This document shows, in pieces, positions 37,459-49,621 of a stretch of DNA of 64,000 nt; the first letter of the stretch is position 1, and each line of letters begins with the position of its first letter. The notes below the pieces were generated by a model that worked only from the letters and a program-made list of their open reading frames with translations, was not told the DNA's origin and searched no databases. Position numbers and translations under genes: made by a program. The stretch is from Utricularia gibba. Lineage: Eukaryota; Streptophyta; Magnoliopsida; Lamiales; Lentibulariaceae. The stretch covers positions 3,534,001 to 3,598,000 of the forward strand of contig CM007989.1 in NCBI GenBank assembly GCA_002189035.1. Reading direction: 5' to 3'.

Positions 37459-38169
37459 TTAAGTCTTCACAAAATGAGGAGAAAGCAGCTTCGGTATCTC
37501 CAACATCCCAACTTTGTCTTTGCCATCAAACAACTTCTTCAGCTTTACATCGCATATGATCTCCTTCTTGTTGGAGGGTTCTACATTCAAGTCCCACGGA
37601 AGAAGTAAGCATTAATCACAGAAAAAAAAGCCCCATTCGCACTTTGTAAAAAAAAAAAAAAAAGATGTGCAGTTCAACGATATATTTATCTGCGAATAAA
37701 CCAACAAACATTCACTCAAAGAATGAAGCTTGAAACTTGTTCTTGGAGCAACACACTAACAGCACATTTGTAAAAATTCTATCAATGGTGGGAACACCAC
37801 TAGTTTGAAAGTCGTTTCCAACAACGGCAATAGACTGCATGTCGAAAGAACGCATAAAATGAAAAAAAAAAATACAAGTTAATCTTGGATACAGGGATGA
37901 CTTTCGTTAACCTGGAGATTCTGGAATTTAATATACTCCCAGACTTTCTTCAAAGCTTCAGCACGAGAAATCTCCGGCGAACCAAGAAAGCTTTGAAGGG
38001 CGTAGGATACAGGGATGACTTTCGTTAACCCGGAGTTGTGAACTTTCTTCTCCCCTTCCGCTGTCGAATGTTTCTCAGCAGAAAACACCGTCTGTGAACC
38101 CCTAGCAGCATACCATGCGGCGGCGACAGAAGCCCTAGTTCGTCGAATAAGCATGCTCAAAGTCGCCAT
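37459..38169 (-). CDS. SWIB/MDM2-domain protein, organelle-targeted; frameshift at start of exon 2
   Basis: Exon 1 (37912-38169) has an N-terminal presequence (MATLSMLIRRTRASVAAAWY) rich in Arg/Ala/Ser. The first half of the SWIB domain follows: LTKVIPVSYALQSFLGSPE, ISRAEALKKVWEYIKFQNLQ. Exon 2 (37459-37580) has NKKEIICDVKLKKLFDGKDK, VGMLEIPKLLSPHFVKT and a TAA at 37459-37461. Exon 1 ends in phase 0 but exon 2 needs one more base between 37574 and 37575 to read NP-x-NKKEI, so one base seems to be missing. Short stand-alone SWIB proteins occur in plastid nucleoids and mitochondria, where they are thought to compact or modulate organelle DNA. The intron begins inside a duplicated exon segment (see the 31-bp repeat). 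Head to head with SIG2. Confidence 0.82.
37887..37917. repeat. 31-bp direct repeat, copy at the SWIB intron donor
   Basis: GGATACAGGGATGACTTTCG and the next 11 bases match 38005-38035 with a single T/C difference. This copy spans the exon 1/intron 1 boundary of the SWIB gene, so the intron's first ~25 bases are a copy of upstream coding sequence. Confidence 0.9.
38005..38035. repeat. 31-bp direct repeat, coding copy in SWIB exon 1
   Basis: This copy encodes SGLTKVIPVS on the minus strand, a conserved part of the SWIB domain, so it is the likely source copy. Confidence 0.9.
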
Positions 38170-38597
38170 TTTTCTCAGTTTCTTGGAATTGGAGAAGCTC
38201 CCTCACTGGTTTCAAAAGATGGGAGAATTCAAATACCCGGAAAAAAATTAAATTTGGCGTTAAAGTGAAAAAAACAATTGGGCTGGGCTTCGAACTACTA
38301 ATTGGGTCTGTGGTTTAAAGAGGCCCATATTAAATATCACGAGTGGGTATGAAGTCCTGATTTGTTCCTCCCTCCTTCCATATCGAACAGAATTGCTGTT
38401 TCTTATCCTCTCAACTTATCCTTTCCGCCATTCCATCTTCTAACTTGTTAAAGTGGAAGAATTTACTTTGTATCTGTTCGTGTTTCGTGGGTTTTTATTG
38501 AATTCTGGAGAACGGAGGAAGAAGGCTGGTGGTGAAATGCTGATGAAGTTTCGTACTATTGATGAGTATATATGTTTGTGGATGAATTTATAGAAGG
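38170..38597. promoter_or_regulatory. Short divergent promoter between SWIB and SIG2
   Basis: Only 428 bp separate the two start codons, which point outwards. Both products act on organelle DNA, which would suit co-regulation. No specific operator was identified. Confidence 0.55.
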
Positions 38598-41290
38598 ATG
38601 TCTTGCTTGCTGCCGCAGTTTAAGTGTCCGCCTGACATTTTAGCAGTTAACTTCAGGCTCCAAAATTTTCATCTTCATACATGTGAGTTCTGGTTGTTTC
38701 AGGGATTTGATTGTGGGTGTTTCCTTTGAAGCTTCAATAGTTTCTGGATTGAAGTATCGTTGTTTGTGATTCTGCATTCTTTGTTTTGTGGAGAAAAAGT
38801 GAAGGATTGCGTTGAATCAAAAGCTGTCTATTTGAGTTGGGTCTCTGTTCTTGGGTTGATGTCGGTGTTGTTTCTTTTTTAAAGAAAGTTTTTGGGGTGT
38901 AAGTGTAATGGATTGCGATCAAATCTCTTTCTTGTTGGCACTAAATTCATCTTTTTGTGAGTAGTCACGTTTCAATGAATCTATACTTGCTTTTGGCTCT
39001 TAGTGCAATTTGTGACTGGAATCTTCAATCTTTTCATGCTCTTCAGCTACTGTGCGTTTTGCAGCCATGATTCACTCCCACCAGCTTTTGGGACAAAACT
39101 CATACTCAAGAAAGTTTTTTGATGTAAATGCAGTTAGAAGAAGGGAAGTTGTAAAATTTCGGACACGTTGTGTCCTGACAAGTACATCACTTTCAACCAC
39201 AATAACAACATCGGTTCTTGACATTGAGAAGTTAAAGTTGTCTTCTTCATTGGAAGATATTGCAACATCAGTTACAGATGACAGATCATGGTTAGAGCCA
39301 GTGTCAGTCATTAAAACTGCAATGATAGAATTGGAGAAAATACCTTCTCTCAAAGCTCATCCAATTGCTGATAAGATGCGGCATTACGTCAGAGGCGTTG
39401 GCCTCCATTCTGAGGTTGGCTTTCTGATTTTTGGTGTGTTTATCCTTTTTTACACATAATGATATTGCATTTCAATTAGTGTATTCTGAATAATTCATCT
39501 CCCAAACTTCAATCTACTGTAGGTAAATGACGTTATAGACAAGGAGGCCTTCCTAACAAGTGAAGAAGCTACTATAGTTGCTGCTGCATCTGAGGCAGTT
39601 GCATTAGCTAAGGCAGCAGTAAAGGTAGCAAAAGATGCTGCTTTGATGGTTAATGATCTTAAGTCCAGAAAGCCCGATGGCTTGGAAACCACAAACTCAA
39701 CTGTGGTCAAAGCTTCAGTGCTTAATAAGATTCATCTTGGAACTTCATTAGAAAACAGTTCCCTCGGGGGGGCAAGTCTATGGTTACTAGAGATTTTCTG
39801 GATGGAAACTCTACTGATCCTTATGCAGAACCTGATGATGCGGAGCCTAGTGCTGAAGAACTTGAGCTTCTTGAAATAGAGCTCTCTAAGAATGTCACTG
39901 TTCGATCCAATCGACAAATGGAGAGAAAAGAAAGGAGAAGTAGAGCAGCCCAGAAGGCGGCAGCCAATATCATGTCCATGAAACCTGCTACTTCAGGTCG
40001 TAAAAAACGCTCTACTGTACAAGAAGTAGATTATTCTGATCCTCTCCGTTATTTAAGAGGGGTAACAAATTCTTCTAGGCTTCTAACTGCCTCTGAAGAA
40101 CAAGAGTTATCAGAAGGGATTCAGGTACCATCTTGCTCCTACGTTGCTGTTTTTCTTTGCATGTATCTCGTGCACTTTTTTTTCATTGCAAGTAATGCTC
40201 ACTGCAGATCCTGCTGAAGTTGGAAAGAATTCACGAAGAGCTTAGAAAGCGCCTTGGTGTGGCGCCTTTGTTTTCTCAGTGGGCTACAGCTGCTGGGCTT
40301 GACCAGCAAACGCTAAGGAAGCAATTAAACTATGGTTCCTTATGCAAAGATAAAATGATCAAGAGCAACATACGCCTTGTTGTTTCTATCGCAAAAAATT
40401 ACCAGGGTTGTGGGATGAATCTCCAAGATTTGGTTCAGGTAAGATTGTTACTTTTTACTGTGACGATTAGTCCAAACTAATTGTAAGAATTGATGCGTTC
40501 AGGAAGGATGTCGAGGGCTTGTGAGGGGTGCTGAGAAATTTGATGCTACAAAAGGTTTCAAATTTTCCACTTATGCTCACTGGTGGATTAAGCAAGCTGT
40601 GAGGAAAGCACTCTCGGATCATTCCAGGACCATTCGACTGCCTGTAAGAGTTCCCAGTCTTGCTTTCTTTATGGCTTCCTCGAGTTTCAAAGTTAATCAA
40701 CATCATTCTCGTCACTACAGTTTCATCTTGTCGAAGCTGGATACAGAGTGAAGGAAGCGAGAAAGCAACTCTATACTGAAAATGGCAGGCAACCAAATGA
40801 TGAAGAAGTTGCTGAAGCAACCGGACTATCGATGAAACGGCTTTCTGCAGTCATGTCAACGCCTAAAGCTCCCATATCTCTTGACCAAAAGATTGGGATC
40901 AATGAAGACCTCAAACCCTCGGTACATTTGTTATCTCATTTGTTACCCTTAACTTGAACTGCAGCCAAGTTTTTCCATCTGAAGGCATTCTTTTATTTTT
41001 TGTTGCAGGAGATGATAGCAGATCCAGAGGCGGAGACAGCAGAAGAAGTTCTCATCAAACAGTTCATGAGACAGGACCTGTTGAAGGTTCTTGACACCCT
41101 GAATCCCCGAGAGAAGCAAGTCGTAAGACTGAGGTTTGGCTTAGAGGATGGAAGGATGAACACTTTGCAAGAAATTGGGGAGCAAATGGGTGTGAGCCGT
41201 GAAAGAATCAGACAAATAGAATCGTGTGCATTCCGGAAGCTGAAGAATAAGAAGAGAACCATGGTGTTGCAGCAGTATGCCATGCAGTGA
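38598..41290 (+). CDS. SIG2: Plastid RNA polymerase sigma factor SIG2
   Basis: Exons: 38598-38682, 39065-39414 (an alternative acceptor 15 nt upstream also fits), 39523-40124, 40208-40438, 40503-40643, 40721-40921 and 41009-41290; about 630 residues. It starts [14 protein letters not shown] as in SIG2. Key segments: [33 protein letters not shown] (region 1.2), [20 protein letters not shown] and [19 protein letters not shown] (regions 2.1-2.4), [16 protein letters not shown] (region 3), [19 protein letters not shown] (region 4.2 helix-turn-helix). It directs the plastid-encoded RNA polymerase, notably to tRNA and psaJ promoters. Exon 3 is one base short: the frame changes at the G7 run 39766-39772, while its length (602) would be a codon multiple with one more base. 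Confidence 0.93.
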
Positions 41291-41697
41291 TCATCATCAT
41301 ACCCTGGATTCGTTTTACTGAGTTCACTTACCCATAAGAATCACATCTGTTTCGGGATCCTTTTTTGCCTTGCCCCATTTCCGTTTTCTTTAGACACTTC
41401 ATAGAAACCATTCGTTTTCTTCCCTTTCCTTCACATTTGCTAAGTGTAATAGTTGTTCTGTGAATAGGTGTTGTCCACGCAACCTCCTAGAAACTCTGTT
41501 CCAGTGAAGAGTAAATTGGTTCACTGTGTCTTATTGTCGTGTGTCTTGGAACCAAATATGCGAACCGAAATAAATCCCAGTTCATGTGTTTGAACGCCCC
41601 TTAGCGGTTTTTTGACAAGCTTTTGAACACAAATTTGCTTACAAATTTCATGCAAATAATGCGTAAATGTCAGTATTGCAGGCAACATTGTTCTAGA
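41291..41697. other. Convergent 3' flanks of SIG2 and RPL3
   Basis: The two stop codons face each other across 407 bases. Both 3' UTRs must share this stretch. No additional feature seen. Confidence 0.5.
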
Positions 41698-42641
41698 CTA
41701 ACTCTTCGGTATGTTCTTCCCTACAATTTTAGCAGGAGTAATGCGAAGAAGATTGCCTGGTTTACCAGGAACAGCTCCCTTGATCATCACACAGTTCAGT
41801 TCATTATCAATCTTGACGATCTTGAGCTTTCGAATCTTCGCCTTGGTTCCCCCATCCTGCCAGGCATCTTCTTGCCCTTGTAAACACGTCCTGGAGTAGT
41901 ACCAGCTCCAATGGATCCAAGCTCTCTGTGGCTTTTGGATCCATGAGCCATCTGTCCTCTCTTGAAGTTGTGCCTCTTGATACCACCTGAGACAAAATCA
42001 GGCACAATGCAAAAAAATTCACACTGTGAACTCACAACGAATTTGCAAGCACATTTCTGTTGGAGTTTGGAAAAAAAATGGCAATGTGAAACGAAAAACC
42101 AAAACCACCAACCTTGAAACCCTTTTCCGATGGTGGTACCGGAAACGTCTACCAAGTCGCCAACTTTGAAGAGTTCGTCAACCACCAGGCGCTGATTGGG
42201 CTCATAGCCTTCAACAGACAGCAATCTGTACTCCTGCAAGTGCCGCAACGGTATATTCCCAGATTTCTCCAAATGCCCCAGCTCCGGCTTTGTCAATTTA
42301 CGGTCACGAACCCTTCGATACCCAACTTGGACAGCATCGTAGCCGTCGGTCGCCTCTGTCTTGACCTGGGTAACGATGTTCCCTTCACGGAAACCAACGA
42401 TGGTTACCGGAACTACGACGCCGGAGTCCTCAAAGTACGACATCATCCCAAGCTTCGTGCCCATTAAACCCACCCCCCTCCATCGAAGCGCAAATGGGGC
42501 GTGCCTTGGAGGAGGAACCATCGAGAGAGAGAGAGGAGAAGCGCTTGACTTGGAGCCGGGGCAGGAAAGAGGAGGAAGGACGAGCGGATCCGGAGGAGAC
42601 AGCGGCGGAGAAGAATGAATTGCAGTGGGTAAAGCGGCCAT
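41698..42641 (-). CDS. RPL3: Chloroplast-type 50S ribosomal protein L3 (uL3c), frameshifted near C-terminus
   Basis: Exon 1 (42113-42641): a Pro/Ser-rich transit peptide of ~45 residues, then GVGLMGTKLGMMSYFEDSG, bacterial-type L3. It continues YRRVRDRKLTKPELGHLEKS and KVGDLVDVSGTTIGKGFQ. Exon 2 (from 41986) has GGIKRHNFKRGQMAHGSKSH, RELGSIGAGTTPGRVYKGKK, the L3 signature that contacts 23S rRNA. After MPGRMG the written frame ends at 41796. One extra base in the C5 run 41849-41853 (GGGGG on the coding strand) yields GTKAKIRKLKIVKIDNELN, VMIKGAVPGKPGNLLRITP and a stop at 41698-41700, the expected family C-terminus. It assembles early in the plastid large subunit. Plastid rather than mitochondrial targeting is by resemblance. 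Confidence 0.9.
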
Positions 42642-42960
42642 TGCGAACTCCTGAAATTTCCGGTTGTCTTATCCATCAACGACGACGCCAGACTGTTATC
42701 TCTTTCCTTCTTTTTTAATAATTATATTCTTTTTCAAACAAAAAGGATGATCATCCCCAACATAAAAAGCGTCCGACTCCGCATCTATCGCGCGTCCGGC
42801 GCGGACGCGAGCTGCATTCCGAATGTCCGTACACCGGAGTCCTCTATTATTGCAGTCCAATCGAAAATTTTCAGGGAAAAAAGAGCAGGGAGCATGGCCT
42901 TCGCTAGCAAGACGATGCTACTTTTCTGCTGTTGATGGCTTCCTAAGCAAACACAATGCA
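42642..42960. other. Intergenic between UGPase-like 3' end and RPL3
   Basis: This block holds the RPL3 leader and promoter and the UGPase-like 3' flank. Open frames on the plus strand at 42747-43191 are shadows of the minus-strand gene and have no family resemblance. Confidence 0.4.
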
Positions 42961-46088
<3,128 letters not shown>

Positions 46089-46523
46089 CTGAAACACCCA
46101 GATATTACATAAGCAAAAACCTCAAGAATAATGGAAAATACATTTAAATGAAATCCACTTTAAAAAAGGACGCCAGTCATGCTATCCAGTTCTATACAGA
46201 AGTAAACTTTGAAAAGGCCATAATTTCCCAACATTCATTATGTAAACTCCATGTTCCTGACCACTACGATCCAAAGAGCTCAACAATTGGCTAATGCTAA
46301 TTTTCATGTTGAACAGCCAAAAGGCTGAAAGTTGGCCTTTTTAATGAAAAGTCTTATAAAGATTAAATTTAGCGCAAAATAAGCAGGAGTCATGTCAAGA
46401 GTTCTTTTCTTAATCATGCAAACAATTCCAGATTTTTGCACAGGAGCCACCCGGAAACATAATATCACAGAGCACATGCTGGATATCCAGGATATGAAAG
46501 AGGCTTGTAAAGAAACACAATAA

Positions 46524-47183
46524 TCAACTGGAAGTTACAAATGAGGAAATAACAAGTCGAATCCCATACCTTGTATTCAACTCATCTTTCTCAGCATCCT
46601 TTTTCTCTTTCAGGATTGTCTTGGTGATCAAATTGCAAAATAAGTACACAAACTCTATTGAATCATTTGCGGGTACAGGATATGTTATACTCTTGAAAGT
46701 ATCCAATGGCATGCTTGAGTCCACCAGCCCAACAACGGGAATCTTCATTCTATTAGCCTCCTGAATCACCGAGCTTTTCCTCTCCGTATCGAAAATAATG
46801 ATGCAATCCGGAGGAAGAACAGAAACAAGACTGAACTTTTTATTCCTACCACGAAACTTCTTTGGGCTTGAACTGTTGGTCAGAAACCCTCCTAGACGCC
46901 AAGTTGTATCATTCTTAATTCCAATGGTTTGCGTCATCTGGACTATGATTTCATCGAAGAGGGGATTCGTATTCACAAAAAGGAAACGGGCGTCGTTCCG
47001 CGCAAGGCGGCCGATGAAATTGCAGGCGTTCCGGAGACAAATTAGAGTCTTGTCGGCGTCAATGATGGCCAATGAGTTCCGTGTGCCTTCGGAGAAAATC
47101 TTGAAATGGTGGGCAGTCACACGGCGCCCGATGTGCGCGTTTGTTCTCAAGATTCTCTGGATCACCACAGAATGGAAGGACAT
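46524..47183 (-). CDS. RPS2: Mitochondrial small-subunit ribosomal protein S2 (uS2m), nuclear copy
   Basis: Unspliced frame of 219 codons. HIGRRVTAHHFKIFSEGTRN, LAIIDADKTLICLRNACNFI, RFLFVNTNPLFDEI, GGFLTNSSSPKKFRG, DCIIIFDTERKSSVIQEAN, IPVVGLVDSSMPLD and NDSIEFVYLFCNLITKTI match plant mitochondrial S2, nuclear-encoded in many eudicots. There is no long cleavable presequence, as in the Arabidopsis nuclear copy. The last codons RYGIRLVISSFVTSS look like intron read-through, because AAG|GTATGG at 46570/46569 is a good splice donor. From it the frame continues in phase into the exon 46018-46088 of the UGPase-like gene. The protein could therefore be ~204 residues plus an extension, or end as written. 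Confidence 0.88.
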   Translation of the reverse strand: MSFHSVVIQRILRTNAHIGRRVTAHHFKIFSEGTRNSLAIIDADKTLICLRNACNFIGRLARNDARFLFVNTNPLFDEIIVQMTQTIGIKNDTTWRLGGFLTNSSSPKKFRGRNKKFSLVSVLPPDCIIIFDTERKSSVIQEANRMKIPVVGLVDSSMPLDTFKSITYPVPANDSIEFVYLFCNLITKTILKEKKDAEKDELNTRYGIRLVISSFVTSS

Positions 47184-48053
47184 TTTCGAAAGAAGTGGCG
47201 CAAGAGTGAGAGTCCCGAATTCAAAAACGTTGCCGGAAAGACTAATGGTTCCGGCAGATGAACCCAGTAGCTACGATGTAAGACCAGCGAGCTGGAGGCG
47301 CATCAGAGATAGTCAGCCCAGATGCCGGTGGTTACTTCTGCAGAAACCTTTTTTTTTTTTTTAGGGGGTAAATATTTTTTAATTTTTTAATTTTTATAAA
47401 AAGGCTACGATTTGATAAATCCAATTAAATTAATTTCATTTAGTAGTTGATAATATTATATTAATATGTTTAAATATATTTTTAATTAAATATTTATATA
47501 TTTAATTATATATAAGTTTAATATTCGAGAATATAAATTTAATTTTTCTTCTATTTGTATAGATCATCTACATTTTCAAAAAATAATATGATTTGTATGG
47601 TATATAAAATTGATATTTATGTGTAAAATTTGATATAAATATTTTATATTATACTATCGGTATTAGTGTGACCTCTTAAATGAAACCCAAATTTAAATTC
47701 AAAATAAATCGTTCCAGATTTGGAATATCGGAGGATATCTGGGGATGAGGAGGGTACAAGTTATTACAAGGATATTACAATAGAAATAGAAATGGCGACT
47801 GCATGCAAGGTCAAAAGTTGCCGTAAATAAGTTTAACAGCATCCCCAAAAGCACGAGGAGAGCAAGTTCATCGTTGGAGACGGTTACGGAGATCTCATCC
47901 AAACATGTATATATTGTAATAACACAGACAGATCCCCCACATTTCACTCTGTGTTTTCTTGTAAGAATCCTTCATCACGCACTGCGTTTTTTTGTTTCAT
48001 AACAATGTATCATCATCTACTTGTCTGCTTCCCATTGCAGCTCCGGATGTGTA
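47184..48053. other. Divergent intergenic between rps2 and SOSEKI
   Basis: 47340-47700 is very AT-rich, with a T run at 47349-47362. 47700-48053 is probably promoter and leader of the SOSEKI gene; a leader intron ending near TTGCAG 48040 is possible. No gene recognised. Confidence 0.45.
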
Positions 48054-49621
48054 ATGGAGCCGCAGGCGGAGTTCAGAAGGATTCACATCATTTACTTCCT
48101 GCGTCGGAGGGGAAAGATCGACCACCCGCATCTTCTTAGGCTGCAAATCTCTAAAAACGGGGTTCGATTACGAGGTTTCTTTTCTTCATGTTGGTATTAT
48201 GTGATGAAGATCTGTGCTTTCCTCTCTTGTCTGAATGATGCCATGGATCAGATGTGAAGAGGTGGCTGGGAGAATTGCGAGGGGAGGATATGCCCGACTC
48301 GTATTCATGGTCATACAAAAGGTAACAACCAGATGGTGGAATCAGAAAACATTGCAAGGCTTTTACTGATCTTTTTAATGCTGTCAGAAAGTACAAGTCA
48401 GGGTATGTTTGGCAAGATCTGATGGATGAGGACCTCATAACTCCTGTTTCGGACAACGAATATGTGCTTGAGGGACAGAGATTCTTCCAGCTGACATAAA
48501 AGGTTGAGTTTAGATTTCAAGCAAAAAGGTTTATGTGTGTGATTTCGAAATTTTTGTCCTCAAAAGACAAGAAGAAGGATAGTGAAGATCAGAAGGCTCT
48601 GTGCAAAGAAGAAGGTCAGGGCCAGAGCCATTCCTCAGAGGCCTCCGTCTATATGTCAACGAAGTCCTCTGAGATCGAGGAAGAGTCTCCGCCGTTCAGC
48701 TCCTCCGGTTCATCGACGGTAACAGATGACTCAACCAAAACTTGTCCCAAGGTCAATAGCTCCGGTGGGGAGAAGCACACACCGCCTCTGTTTTCCACCA
48801 TACTGAGCAAGATAAAGAGCAGCAATGGCAAGACTGAGACAACACTAGCCGCCCCATCGGCGCGTGAACCCAATTTGGTGAAGAGCAAGAGCTGCTCCAA
48901 TGGGGGTACATGGATTTTCAGAAACTTGGTCACATGTAGAACAGCGAAGACCAATGAAGCCGCCCTGGTTGCAGTCAACGGCCATCGCCGGAGACTACAT
49001 TTCCTAAGCTTGTGCCCAAACGATGCCAGAGACGTTGTCAAGTCAGCTGAAGCAAAACCAGGGGACAGGCTTGGAGGAGCTCAGAGGGCTTTCAAGATTC
49101 CTACTTGGGCAACTAAAATCAACGGCAGGTGATTCTACAACACTCTTCACTGAAATCCAGGCTCCGGTTGCAGGAGTGCAAGGAGATGCTATTTCTTACT
49201 AGAGACTGAATTTCACAGGAATAGCTACAACGGGTTGATGCATTCAGCTTGGAACCAAGGCAAGTTAAAATCACAGAGATGTGGATCAGGTGCACACAAC
49301 TTCTGTAACTGGCCTGACTGCTCGTAAGTCTTTATCCATACACTGTCGTTTCACCTCCATATTGATCGCTCTGAAGCATCAATGATGATGAATGCTTTTC
49401 GTTGCAGACAATGTGGGAGCACATTCAAGCCAGAGAAGATGAACAAGCATATGAAAGCATGCAAAGGCATGAAGGCTTGTACCTCCAATGCTGCTGCTAT
49501 GACTGCTGCGGTGTCTACTTCCCAGAAAGCGTCAAAGGGGTTCGCTGAATCCTCCGCCTCAGCGCAGCTGCTCTACTGCTCCACCTCCACAGATATCTTC
49601 AGAAAGCAACCGTTCACTTAA
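48054..49621 (+). CDS. SOSEKI (DUF966) polarity protein, DIX-like domain; in-frame stop in exon 3
   Basis: Exons: 48054-48174, 48252-48321, 48388-49128, 49219-49323 and 49408-49621. The start [20 protein letters not shown] opens the DIX-like domain, which continues [80 protein letters not shown] proteins polymerise through this domain at cell corners and mark polarity. The middle is Ser-rich and disordered. The tail has [20 protein letters not shown], a C2HC zinc-finger-like end shared with SOSEKIs. The perfect donor TC|GTAAGT at 49323 makes the Cys-x2-Cys. A TAA at 48497-48499 interrupts the frame just after the DIX domain. Either one base is missing and a 64-nt intron (48503-48566) follows, or it is a nonsense change. 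Confidence 0.85.
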
